From positions 1-57,139 of the forward strand of contig NZ_JBDKWG010000094.1 in the NCBI RefSeq assembly GCF_040151475.1: 57,139 nucleotides of DNA. The letters run 5' to 3'. Each line of letters starts with the position of its first letter. Within the stretch, counting starts at the first letter, position 1. Made by a program: the position numbers and the translations under genes. Below the pieces are notes generated by a model, which was not told the origin of the DNA, ran no database searches, and worked only from the letters and a program-made list of their open reading frames with translations. Shown one piece after another: positions 44,333 to 52,616 of the stretch. This DNA comes from CAXBNB01 sp040151475 (GTDB lineage Bacteria; Bacteroidota; Bacteroidia; Cytophagales; Cyclobacteriaceae).

Positions 44333-44360
44333 GAATCAATAAGAATCCCACTAGAATCCA
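44321..44360. repeat. Four 10-bp tandem repeats, candidate activator site
   Basis: AAGAATCAAT, AAGAATCAAT, AAGAATCCCA, CTAGAATCCA in direct order. All four keep AGAATC at the same phase. They end 32 bp before the -7 box of the next gene and recur once per helical turn, the geometry expected for a protein that binds one DNA face and contacts RNA polymerase. Confidence 0.6.
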
Positions 44361-44392
44361 CAAAAATCGAAATCTACCTACTTTTTGAGTTA

Positions 44393-44400
44393 TACTTTTG
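44393..44400 (+). promoter_or_regulatory. -7 box (TACTTTTG) of the 44.4-46.0 kb cluster
   Basis: A perfect TAnnTTTG match 32 bp before the ATG at 44433. No TTTG box lies 19-21 bp upstream, so activation from the neighbouring repeats would make sense. Confidence 0.45.
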
Positions 44401-44432
44401 AATAAAATTTCACAAAGTATAATTTAAAAACA

Positions 44433-45470
44433 ATGAGCACATCAGAATTAAAAGAAAAGGCAAAGGCATTATTTCTTCAGGGAATGTCCCCTGAAGAAAT
44501 TCATTTAGAAATTAATGAAGAGAGATCATTATCCACGGTTTACAATTGGATAAAGGACTTCAAGAAAGAACTGGAATTAGAAAATGAGAAATCACCCTAT
44601 ATGTCGGTGAGTACCGAAGAGTCCAATCCAGCACTCAATGAGCCTTCAAAAACTACAACTGAAGCCTCAAAAAAACTCAGTAAACCCTATAGTCAGACCG
44701 TTGAGCCTCCTACAATGGAAGAAATAAAACTGTTGGAATTGGAATTCCAGCAAAGCAATGCAGCGATTGAGGTAAAACGAAAGAAAAGGCATGCGGTACG
44801 TATATTGAATGGTGTACTAGGCTCATTACTGGTATTCTCTCAAAAAAAGTCCTGGGACGAATCTAAAGCAAGTGAATACCTGGAAAAACTCAGGGAAGTT
44901 CAAGAGCTATCTGAAGGGGTTTGCCAGTATGATTCTGAACTTTATGAAAAGAACCTCTACTGGATCGAAGCTACTAGCCTTATCGGTAAACTGGAAAAAA
45001 TTCGAAGAGATAAAAAACTGAAAAAGGAAATATCCAAAGTTGGAATTTTTAGTCTTGAGGAAAAAATCAGGTTTGAAGAAATAATGGAGCTTTCTAATTT
45101 TGAAGCAACTGGAAATATTCTAAAAAATATAAGGTTTACCTCCAAATTCAAAGCTCTGTTGATCAATGATATTCTTTCGAATGACGATAAAGATTTGAAT
45201 TTGGAGGAGCTGCAATCCATATTGTTAAACCTCAATCATGTATTACAGTTTGCAACTGAAAACGAACTCCAGAGTGAGTTTACCTCTGAAATCAATGTTT
45301 TGGAAATGCTAAAACTGCAATTTGAAGAGCTTTATGAAAAAGCTGAAGAGTCGTGGATTTTCAAAAGTGAAGTTTTTGAATTGGATTCCGATCTGAAATT
45401 GCAAATTGAAGAAATGTTGGAAAACTCAGGATATACCCCTATTACAGATGAATATTCCGATGAAGATTAG
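44433..45470 (+). CDS. HTH plus coiled-coil protein of unknown role
   Basis: 345 residues. Residues 5-43 (LKEKAKALFLQGMSPEEIHLEINEERSLSTVYNWIKDFKKEL) form a helix-turn-helix of the type found in transposase and small-terminase N-termini. A proline/serine/threonine-rich linker (about 55-95) follows, and the rest (about 100-330) is helical and acidic with coiled-coil character. A small-terminase or a DNA-binding scaffold is possible, but no large terminase gene is recognised. It heads the overlapping small-gene cluster and lies downstream of four 10-bp repeats. Confidence 0.55.
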   Translation: MSTSELKEKAKALFLQGMSPEEIHLEINEERSLSTVYNWIKDFKKELELENEKSPYMSVSTEESNPALNEPSKTTTEASKKLSKPYSQTVEPPTMEEIKLLELEFQQSNAAIEVKRKKRHAVRILNGVLGSLLVFSQKKSWDESKASEYLEKLREVQELSEGVCQYDSELYEKNLYWIEATSLIGKLEKIRRDKKLKKEISKVGIFSLEEKIRFEEIMELSNFEATGNILKNIRFTSKFKALLINDILSNDDKDLNLEELQSILLNLNHVLQFATENELQSEFTSEINVLEMLKLQFEELYEKAEESWIFKSEVFELDSDLKLQIEEMLENSGYTPITDEYSDED

Positions 45471-45579
45471 AAAATTTCTTATAATGGGATCCGTCCAAGT
45501 TGGTCTCTATTATTTATTGAAATATCTAGAAAAAAAAGAAGGTAAACCGTCCAAAAGGACTCAACCTGTGAGATTATGA
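45460..45579 (+). CDS. Small protein, 39 aa, overlapping both neighbours
   Basis: An ATG inside the last codons of the preceding gene starts a 39-codon frame (MKIRKFLIMGSVQVGLYYLL then a lysine-rich tail). The stop overlaps the next start as ATGA. The N-terminal 20 residues could be one membrane helix, the C-terminal part is basic. Overlap at both ends supports translation in series. No family recognised. Confidence 0.5.
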   Translation: MKIRKFLIMGSVQVGLYYLLKYLEKKEGKPSKRTQPVRL

Positions 45580-45941
45580 AAAAGCTAGCTTTAAATAAAA
45601 ATCTAAATGGATCCTTCCATTTTTCAGACAAGCACCACGAATTTTTTCTGGGTGACGGTTTTTTTAATACTCTCAATGATATAAGCAGTATAGCCAGCAC
45701 GGTCGGATCTGTAAAAAGCAGTTTGTCCGGAGGCTCTGGAGGTGCAGCTACACAAACTACAAGTGCATACCCCTCGACTAATTATGAGCTTGAGAAATTG
45801 AAAATGCAACTATTGGCGAATGAAAATGCAATGAATACGAAAGGTACTAAAGCCACTGACTCTAATGACAATTTGTTGTATGTTAGCATGGGAGTAGGGG
45901 GTCTTATTCTTATTGCAGTTTTGATTTTGGCATTGAAGTAA
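45576..45941 (+). CDS. Small predicted membrane-anchored protein (121 aa)
   Basis: 121 residues. A glycine/serine-rich middle (LSGGSGGAATQTTSAYPSTN), a helical stretch (NYELEKLKMQLLANENAMNT), and a C-terminal hydrophobic helix (LLYVSMGVGGLILIAVLILALK) that should anchor it in a membrane. Such an arrangement is found in tail-anchored and some small phage structural proteins, but no homology can be stated. Coupled by ATGA to the 39-aa frame. Confidence 0.55.
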   Translation: MKKLALNKNLNGSFHFSDKHHEFFLGDGFFNTLNDISSIASTVGSVKSSLSGGSGGAATQTTSAYPSTNYELEKLKMQLLANENAMNTKGTKATDSNDNLLYVSMGVGGLILIAVLILALK

Positions 45942-45947
45942 ATTGAT

Positions 45948-46046
45948 ATGGGAAATCCAATAGAATTTGACCTGTCCAATGGAATCAAAGTAATCCATAC
46001 CCCTTATCCAAACGGCCGTGTTACTCTGAAAGGCTTAGTAAACTGA
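45948..46046 (+). CDS. Possible small protein (32 aa) at the end of the cluster
   Basis: An ATG 6 bp after the previous stop begins a 32-codon frame containing FDLSNGIKVIHTPYPNGR. The wording resembles the opening of M16 peptidases by chance or descent, but nothing of such a protein follows. The position and phase suit a fourth gene of the cluster, but evidence is weak. Confidence 0.3.
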   Translation: MGNPIEFDLSNGIKVIHTPYPNGRVTLKGLVN

Positions 46047-46467
46047 TCTATACCTGACCCAAAGGATTCTTATTAGTCTGTTTTTTTTTGCAGCTTCAGC
46101 AATGGAGCTGCTTTTTTATTTTAAAGCTGATACTCCTCTCAGGGGTATCAGGTCAATATAATAAGACCTGGTTCTACAACGTATGATAGTGATATTTAGG
46201 AGCTGCATTGTGTAAACACACAATGTAGGTAGATCTGAAGCATGACCTTATTCCAGAAAATTTCTAGGAATTTCTTAAGACCCCTCAGATAATAGTATTT
46301 ATTCAAGTACTGGTAGAAGAATCAATAAGAGTATGAAACCAGAAATTACCCTATTCCAGCCCTATTGAAATCTAAAAATAGTGAAATTACCCCCCCAGAT
46401 GTGAGGGGATATTAAACGGAAAATCACCTGATTTTGCAATTAGTGGTTGTGAATATGTGGACATTTA
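46047..46467. other. Noncoding junction between the replication-type and defence modules
   Basis: 421 bp without a gene, separating plus-strand and minus-strand modules. After the terminator it has further inverted repeats: CTGATACTCC/GGGGTATCAG at 46127-46151 (one G-T pair), CAGGTC/GACCTG at 46149-46170, and CATTGTGT/ACACAATG at 46206-46225. The rest shows nothing recognisable. Confidence 0.5.
46090..46117 (+). terminator. Intrinsic terminator of the small-gene cluster
   Basis: GCAGCT (46090-46095) pairs with AGCTGC (46106-46111), loop of ten bases, followed by a run of six T at 46112-46117. Preceded by a run of T, so it is probably weakly bidirectional. Confidence 0.7.
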
Positions 46468-47070
46468 TTAGTTAGAAATGTTGGCGAAATCAAATATTAA
46501 ATGTTTTAAAATACCTATTTCAGAATGATTAGATTCGTAATAGCTTTTCAATAGGTTATCCTCTTTAAGGTTCAAATTTTCCGTTTCTCTTTTGTCTTTT
46601 TTCAACAATGCATTAATTCCATTTACTGTTTCGTTTATTTTACCTTCTACCAAATAACCAATTAAACTGCCATTTTCATACTTTTTAGAAGTAAAGTTGT
46701 TAATTCCTGTATTGATATATCTGCGTTTTAATGCGGAATCATTTTGTTTTAGATTCTTTGTTTCAAAAAAATAGTCATATTCATTACTTTTGGAAAATGT
46801 GGTTAACCTAAAGTCTATTCTTGGAAATTTGTCAGCAAAGCCTTTTATTTTAGAAATATTTTTTGGGATATGAGCTTCTACATTGCTTGAAACTTTCCAT
46901 TTTATTCTTAATGGATTTTCTTTTATATGCTTGTGTATTTCAGAGGAAATATCGTTTTCATTCCAATCTAATTGTATTACTTTTTCATTTAATGAAGTTT
47001 GGTATGCTTCTATGATTAACTGAAAACAACGCTGTTCAAAAGCTTTTTTATAATTGATTTTGTAAGTCAT
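46468..47070 (-). CDS. Putative D..ExK-type nuclease partner of the methylase
   Basis: 200 residues. PRIDFRLTTFSKSNEYDYFFETKNLK gives the PD-(D/E)XK pattern: D86, then E103-T-K105. The upstream FEQRCFQLIIEAYQ helix fits the first helix of that fold. It begins 4 bp after the methylase stop on the same strand, so the two are one operon. A restriction endonuclease role is plausible; the fold assignment rests on the motif alone. Confidence 0.6.
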   Translation of the reverse strand: MTYKINYKKAFEQRCFQLIIEAYQTSLNEKVIQLDWNENDISSEIHKHIKENPLRIKWKVSSNVEAHIPKNISKIKGFADKFPRIDFRLTTFSKSNEYDYFFETKNLKQNDSALKRRYINTGINNFTSKKYENGSLIGYLVEGKINETVNGINALLKKDKRETENLNLKEDNLLKSYYESNHSEIGILKHLIFDFANISN

Positions 47071-47074
47071 TCCG

Positions 47075-50000
47075 TTAATTCTCGTTTAATATTTCAAGAA
47101 TTAACTCAGAAGCATCTTCTATTGCCATTGATTTTGACCAAAACCTGCGTTGATTAGGACGGATAATAAAAATATCATCACCTGTTTTATAGTTCAATTT
47201 TTTCCTGAAATAGATATTTTCTGCTTTCTTCTCCCATAAATTTTTGTCAAGAGTTTTTAGCTCTTTTTCAATGCTCGCATCAGAAAGAGAAACATCATTT
47301 TTTGTTTTATCGTGAGAGAGTCTAATCATCATCAGCGGAGTAAATCTATCAATGCTAAACACTGTAGTATTTACAAATAAGTCTTGCCCTTCTAGGAATT
47401 CATTGAGTTCGTTGCTTATTATTTCTCCATACTCTTTTGTATGACTTTGTAATACAGGGTGTAATGCTACTGATTTTTCTTTTTTGTGAAATAATTCAAT
47501 ATTGTTTAGCAAATGCTGAATATTATACTTTTCGTTTTCAGTTAAGCAACTTAAAATTATTTCATTAATCTCATTTTCTATTGCTTTGTTTACAGTATAG
47601 AATTCCTTGTTATAAAGTTTTTCATCAAATAGCTTAACAATATGGTTTACTTGTTTTTCATCTAATTTTTCTATCAAGAATGGAGCTTCAAATAGTTCTT
47701 TGTGCTTGACTACATCTCTTTCAATACCCCAACTGGATGTTGTTAAAAAGGCGTAGTACCGAATAAAGTCTGAATTTAGATAAACAGTTAGTAATTTTAG
47801 TAAATTTGTGTCATTATTCTTTGAATAAATACCAACAATACCCTTTGAGTAAGCACTTTTGTAGTCAACAAATGAAGCCAATAATGAAAGTCGATTTTCA
47901 TTAACTTTTATTCCCTCATTTAACAAAATATGAGAGGTTTTATAGGCTTCAATTTTCCCTAATCTTCTGAATTTTTCCGCATTGATTCTGTAGTTTGATG
48001 TTGGGGTATAATACTTAAGAATGTTATCAGGGGTATGAATTGGTAGTTTTTTGATTTCACTATTTGGTTTGTCAAGTGGATTACTAAGTTCAAACCCAAC
48101 ACCATAATCTATATTTTTTTCTTTAAAATATTCTTTGATTGTAAGGTATTCATTATTTAATCTTTGCAACAATCTCCAATCGTTAGTTCCGCCCCACATT
48201 ACAATTTTCCAAATTTTTGTGTCATTTTTTTGACATTCTTCTCTGGGTAAATATTTTAAATCAGTAGAATCAATGCTCAATCCATCAATCACATTTGATT
48301 TTATAAATGTCTTGGGAGCATAATAAGCAATTTTATCACTTGGATTTTTTGGTAACTCTTTCTGATAATATACAATGCTTATTGGTCCTGTGGCATCCCC
48401 AAATAATTGGCCACCAAAGTTTTTATGGGCATTACGAAGAATAGAAAAGTTGAAAACCTTTTCTACATAACATTTATTGAATAGCCATTCTCTAAAGTTT
48501 TGATAGGTACCGCCCGTGTTGGTTAAAACTTTCGTATTAAAAATCAATGCAATTTCTCCTTTCGGTGCAAGCGTGGTGGCTTTGTGTAAAAAGGGTAAAA
48601 CCATTTCTTTTGCAAAACCTTCTTTATCACAATAATTGCGAATAGATTTTGTTAATTCTCTTGTGCCAAAAGGTGGATTTCCGACAATTAAGTCAAACTC
48701 ATTGGAATCTATTTCTTTGTTTTGCTCAATTGTATCTCTGCAAAACAAGTTTTCCCCTTGTTCTTTTAAAGACTTATCATTGGGATTATTGATTAGGTTA
48801 GGCAATCGGTGTTTCCTCTTTTGCCATAAAGTTTTTGGATCTAAACTATCGACCAAAGCCAAATACAAACTAAAAGCAGCTACTTTTATAGCTTGCGGAT
48901 GCAGTTCAATACCAAAGATATTATCAGTTAATAATTTTTTGAGTTTATCAAAGTCAGTAAGTTTTTCTTTATGTTGATTTTCATAACGTTTTACCAAACG
49001 TTTAAAACTTTCTACCAAAAAAATTCCCGAGCCACAACTTGGGTCTAAAATTTTGACATTGTAATTTTTCTCCGTCTTGCTGATAGGCAACTTTTCATTT
49101 AGCATAAACTCTACCAATGCCGGAGGCGTGTAGTAAGTTCCTGTTTTCTTCTTTAGTTTAGGATCGGTTTTGAATAAAAAATTTTCGTAAATCTCACTTA
49201 ACAATTCAATTTGAATAATGCTGAAATCAAACAAACGCCAATTTTCAAAGAGTTGAGTTTGCGGAGTATTGTCATTGCCACTAATGAAACATTTTTTTAT
49301 GAGTTGGAGTTGGTCAGCAGATATTTGTTCGTCTCTTTCTACGGTAAATATATTCCCATTAAAATCCTCTTCTAATCGTTCAAATAATTTATATGTGGCT
49401 TCAGTATCATCTAAAATATTGAAATATGAAGTTGCGCCTTTTTTATAAAGAGAATATAATTTTTTATCTGTAGCTCCTCTGTCTTCAAGATATAATAGGA
49501 ATAGTGAACGAAGTATAATTTTATGAATAAAATCAATTTTTAAACCTTGTTGTTCAAGTTTATTAGCGGTGTTAACCAAACTTGAAACAAGATATTTATC
49601 AACTCTTCGTTGAAGTTTTATTTTATCTCTGATGAACTGAGCTTCTTCTAATGTCCAAACAATACCTGAATCAATTGCAACTCTTGAAAAGAGCTTATTT
49701 AGTTCTTCAAGTTGTTGTTTATCTGAAAATTGATACGCCTTTATTTCGACTTTTTGGAGTTCTTTCTCAAAATCGAAATCCTCTTTACTTTTAATAAGCG
49801 GTTTTTCTGAACAGTTGTAAATACGGATTTCGGTATCAGAATACACATAAAGAAACAGCACTTTTTTATAATTCCATACTTTTCTATGTATGTCAGCTAT
49901 TTCCTCTAAAGTTTTTTCGTCAAACAAGCTAACTTTTTTCAGGAAAACAGCAGGGAAACTGTTTCCATTGTTATCAGTATTGAAGTAAATCGAATCAATT

Positions 50001-50125
50001 TTAAATGATTTCTCATTAACTTCATCCAAGATAATAGACTCGCTTTCCAAAAGATTTTTTCTTTTGGATGTTACAGATTTTGCTCTATCTAAACCGATTA
50101 ACTCTATTACTTCCTGACCTGTCAT
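47075..50125 (-). CDS. Eco57I-type (type IIG-like) DNA methyltransferase
   Basis: 1016 residues. An N-terminal region of about 330 residues may hold a degenerate nuclease and a helical domain. The N6-adenine methylase core has motif I DPSCGSGIFLVE near residue 360 and motif IV NPPFG near residue 484. The C-terminal half (650-1016) is a TaqI-type target-recognition region. The order and size fit Eco57I-type enzymes that can cut and modify. The reading frame is intact and markedly AT-richer than the surrounding chromosome, a sign of separate acquisition. Co-transcribed with the D..ExK gene. Confidence 0.85.
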   Translation of the reverse strand: MTGQEVIELIGLDRAKSVTSKRKNLLESESIILDEVNEKSFKIDSIYFNTDNNGNSFPAVFLKKVSLFDEKTLEEIADIHRKVWNYKKVLFLYVYSDTEIRIYNCSEKPLIKSKEDFDFEKELQKVEIKAYQFSDKQQLEELNKLFSRVAIDSGIVWTLEEAQFIRDKIKLQRRVDKYLVSSLVNTANKLEQQGLKIDFIHKIILRSLFLLYLEDRGATDKKLYSLYKKGATSYFNILDDTEATYKLFERLEEDFNGNIFTVERDEQISADQLQLIKKCFISGNDNTPQTQLFENWRLFDFSIIQIELLSEIYENFLFKTDPKLKKKTGTYYTPPALVEFMLNEKLPISKTEKNYNVKILDPSCGSGIFLVESFKRLVKRYENQHKEKLTDFDKLKKLLTDNIFGIELHPQAIKVAAFSLYLALVDSLDPKTLWQKRKHRLPNLINNPNDKSLKEQGENLFCRDTIEQNKEIDSNEFDLIVGNPPFGTRELTKSIRNYCDKEGFAKEMVLPFLHKATTLAPKGEIALIFNTKVLTNTGGTYQNFREWLFNKCYVEKVFNFSILRNAHKNFGGQLFGDATGPISIVYYQKELPKNPSDKIAYYAPKTFIKSNVIDGLSIDSTDLKYLPREECQKNDTKIWKIVMWGGTNDWRLLQRLNNEYLTIKEYFKEKNIDYGVGFELSNPLDKPNSEIKKLPIHTPDNILKYYTPTSNYRINAEKFRRLGKIEAYKTSHILLNEGIKVNENRLSLLASFVDYKSAYSKGIVGIYSKNNDTNLLKLLTVYLNSDFIRYYAFLTTSSWGIERDVVKHKELFEAPFLIEKLDEKQVNHIVKLFDEKLYNKEFYTVNKAIENEINEIILSCLTENEKYNIQHLLNNIELFHKKEKSVALHPVLQSHTKEYGEIISNELNEFLEGQDLFVNTTVFSIDRFTPLMMIRLSHDKTKNDVSLSDASIEKELKTLDKNLWEKKAENIYFRKKLNYKTGDDIFIIRPNQRRFWSKSMAIEDASELILEILNEN

Positions 50126-50449
50126 TATATTTGTTTGCTTATACTAACTTTTTGCCTAAAATACAAATTTAAATCAGTAAAGGTAGCTGTTTTACCACTT
50201 TTTTGGAGCTCTTTGATCCTAAATTTAGACTTTATCAAAAGTTAAACCAGCATATAAGGAGATAATAGATAGTGTAATACTTGCTAGAAAAGGAAAGCAT
50301 TAATCTCAGTAATACGATTGACAGCTTATTCGCTAAAATCTAAATTAAACTCTTTTGCAAGTTTAGGTTTTCCAAATGAGCTTATTTATACAATCGTTCC
50401 TACTTTCGGGTAATTAAATCTAGTAGTAAGGTATGTTATATTTTTTATT
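50126..50449. other. Intergenic region upstream of the methylase
   Basis: On the minus strand TAAATTTG (50164-50171) gives a -7 box 38 bp before the methylase ATG; a TTTG box at the correct distance is not visible. The remaining AT-rich bases show no gene. The region ends in the Fic remnant. Confidence 0.4.
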
Positions 50450-50614
50450 CTACAATTGTTTGTCAACCAGACTTGACAGAAATTTAGCAAACGGCTTGAT
50501 GTCCTGGTTTACACTCGCTTGCTCCAGAGCATTCATATAGGTATCCCTTGATTCTACAGGAATAATAGTCCACGGATATCCTCCGGAAGCTAATGTTGCA
50601 TTATACACTTTCAA
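50450..50614 (-). pseudogene. Remnant of a Fic-family gene (C-terminal end)
   Basis: The minus strand reads 54 codons without a start: KVYNATLASGGYPWTIIPVE then SRDTYMNALEQASVNQDIKP and FAKFLSSLVDKQL before a stop. GGYPWT(I/V)IP and the ALEQASV motif fit the C-terminus of Fic/DOC proteins of the DUF4172 type. The catalytic HPFxDGNGR part is absent, so this is a decayed piece. It lies 17 bp behind the AbiEii stop, on the same strand. Confidence 0.8.
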
Positions 50615-50631
50615 TTAATGTAACCCTGTTT

Positions 50632-51468
50632 TTATGAGACTAATCCTTTTTGAAATGCCTTCAGTATGGAATAAGCATATTTTATTTCCCAATCCTTTTT
50701 TCTTGCCCATTCCCGGGCAATAGCAGATTTTTCTTCTTCTTGTAAATTTTCGTGTACGACACTTAGTATTCTTGTTGAAAGTGTTTCTGATTTATTAAGG
50801 TATTCTTTGGCTTTACTACCTAAAACTTCAGCAGCTATTCTTAATTGGTCAAAACTGTCATCTTCAGGGAAAGTAGTGTAATACTTCTCCGTGATTTCAT
50901 CAAATTCCAATTCGAAATAATGTTCAATAATTCTCAGGATGTCTGAAAGATCATTATCACGCTCTTCGGGACGGTCACTCCATGCCACCAATTTTAAGAT
51001 TATCATTCCCGGAAGTGGGGGGATTTGAACTATTTTCTCTTCAATATAGATTGCTTTGGCATCTTGCAGTACCTCTTTAAAACCTAAGACATGTATATCA
51101 GAATATCGTTCATTAAATCGGATAGTATCATTTTCTTCAATTTCACCAAATGGAAGAATATCTATGGCAGCATCGTATTCATCTGAATAAAATGTCCAAG
51201 GTGCTTTTACTTTGTTGAATCCTTTAGAAATTAAAGATTCACTAAGATTATCATATTCATTTATTGATGAAATCATGATGGCAAAATCAATGTCTTTGGT
51301 GCCTCGATCAGGTTTTTTGCCGTCTCGTAGTAATTCCAGGGCAATAGCACTAACACCTATAAGATAATAAGGAATATTGTACCTGATCATTATCTCATCA
51401 ATTGTTTCAAAGACTTCTTTGAAGTATGGTATTGCCAGCTCTTTATAACTTTGGTTTGATGTATTCAT
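50632..51468 (-). CDS. AbiEii-type nucleotidyltransferase toxin
   Basis: 278 residues. Nucleotidyltransferase features are YYLIGVSAIALELL followed by the metal-binding TKDIDFAIMI (D59, D61), and a helical C-terminal half (SDILRIIEHYF, AIAREWARKKDW). AbiEii toxins of type IV systems bind GTP and transfer nucleotides; family members with this size are common. It overlaps the AbiEi-like gene by 26 bp, with the antitoxin first. The catalytic pair is intact. Confidence 0.85.
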   Translation of the reverse strand: MNTSNQSYKELAIPYFKEVFETIDEIMIRYNIPYYLIGVSAIALELLRDGKKPDRGTKDIDFAIMISSINEYDNLSESLISKGFNKVKAPWTFYSDEYDAAIDILPFGEIEENDTIRFNERYSDIHVLGFKEVLQDAKAIYIEEKIVQIPPLPGMIILKLVAWSDRPEERDNDLSDILRIIEHYFELEFDEITEKYYTTFPEDDSFDQLRIAAEVLGSKAKEYLNKSETLSTRILSVVHENLQEEEKSAIAREWARKKDWEIKYAYSILKAFQKGLVS

Positions 51469-52414
51469 TAAAAATTTTCTCTGCTGTTTCTTTGTTTCGT
51501 TTTCCTCCTTCCAGTATCAATTCGGTGTAAATCAATAATGGGGGGGCTGTTGTCTCTTCTGGTTTTTGCTCCCAAAACATTTCGTAAACGGTAAGTTCTC
51601 CATTCTCTTCTGGTAAAAGCTTGTATTGGCGGATTAGATCAACCTGATTTTCTTTTGTGTATAGGATGAATTTCTCCGGACGAAGGTGGTTGGTCAGGAT
51701 ATCAGCGGCCGGTTCCCCTCCCCAGGTGGTTAGTCCTTTGCTTAAATTAATGTCCTTCCAGGGGGTTTTCAACCTATACTTTGTTTTTGTAATGGCTGGT
51801 CTTAATGTTGTTTCGTAATCCGTTATCCATCTGTTTAATAGTTCTGCTCTGTTTTCCCAAGTATAGTGCTTTTTATCCAATTGAAGTAAGTACCCTGTTT
51901 CCTTCAACCCGTTAATGATTTGAGGAATATTTCCTAAGCCCACTCCCGTTATTTCAGCAATCTCTCTTTGTGGTTGATTGACCAACTCTTGATCCATTAA
52001 AAAGTTAAATACTACTTTCAGTCCGGTTTTTGTGAAGGCTCGATTTCTTGTTTCTTTTTTTCTTAGGCCTGGTTTATTGGTATCAATTAATAAAAAAAAA
52101 TCGGGTAAGTTTACATAGATGTTGCCGTTTTCTTCCAAATAAGCAATTTTCCTTTCTCTTAATTCCTCTTTTGCTTTAGGAATTATTCGTTCAGCTACAA
52201 TCATCATTTGATGGTTTACCGGGCGATCTTTCATGATTTGATTGATGTGATGCTGACGAATTTCTTTCTTTATTTCAGTGATAAAAAAAAATGTTCTAAA
52301 ATCCTGTTTAATTGTCAATTCCCCATCTAATGGGCCATTATTATTCCAATGAGCATTTAGTTTAATGCCTTTTTGTAGGTTTTTAAGGGCAGTATCTATT
52401 ATTTCTCTTTCCAT
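51443..52414 (-). CDS. AbiEi-family antitoxin/transcriptional regulator
   Basis: 323 residues from ATG; a TTG six codons upstream sits over the promoter -7 box and is rejected. The protein has a winged HTH-like segment (QREIAEITGVGLGNIPQIINGLKETGYLL, near 150-178) and a larger C-terminal domain. AbiEi antitoxins repress their own promoter by binding inverted repeats, and such sites are visible directly upstream. Together with AbiEii it forms a type IV toxin-antitoxin system, which in other bacteria acts in phage abortive infection. Confidence 0.82.
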   Translation of the reverse strand: MEREIIDTALKNLQKGIKLNAHWNNNGPLDGELTIKQDFRTFFFITEIKKEIRQHHINQIMKDRPVNHQMMIVAERIIPKAKEELRERKIAYLEENGNIYVNLPDFFLLIDTNKPGLRKKETRNRAFTKTGLKVVFNFLMDQELVNQPQREIAEITGVGLGNIPQIINGLKETGYLLQLDKKHYTWENRAELLNRWITDYETTLRPAITKTKYRLKTPWKDINLSKGLTTWGGEPAADILTNHLRPEKFILYTKENQVDLIRQYKLLPEENGELTVYEMFWEQKPEETTAPPLLIYTELILEGGKRNKETAEKIFNEYIKPKL

Positions 52415-52470
52415 TTGTTCACAAATATACAATGTTCATGTTACATGAACAAATAAAAAACGTGAACAAA
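52414..52470 (-). promoter_or_regulatory. Promoter and nested operator of the AbiE operon
   Basis: On the minus strand TTTG (complement of 52450-52453), a 20-bp spacer and TATATTTG (complement of 52422-52429) match the consensus. The start codon begins 8 bp past the -7 box. A perfect palindrome TGTTCATGTTACATGAACA (52433-52451) fills the spacer. A second, wider inverted pair TTTGTTCAC (52414-52422) and GTGAACAAA (52462-52470) flanks it. Binding of AbiEi would block RNA polymerase. Confidence 0.72.
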
Positions 52471-52616
52471 ACAAATGAGATAGAAATGTCTAAGGGCAGT
52501 TAATCATCTACATGAAGCTATTTAACACTACATTAGGATAGAGGGAAATAAGGAATATTGTTTTCAAGTTTGTTTGCAATAAAATATTTACAAACTGATT
52601 ATCAGTAAGTTATAGT

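Noticed and set aside
44321..44360. Short CRISPR-like tandem repeat
   Set aside because: Four abutting 10-bp units without spacers; the position upstream of a -7 box suits a regulator site better.
45948..46046. Start of an M16 peptidase gene
   Set aside because: Only LSNGIKVIH resembles the family, no zinc motif or further domain follows, and the frame closes after 32 codons. Kept only as a weak small frame.
52415..52432. TTG start for the AbiEi-like protein
   Set aside because: It would lie upstream of the -7 box on the mRNA, so it cannot be translated from the identified promoter.
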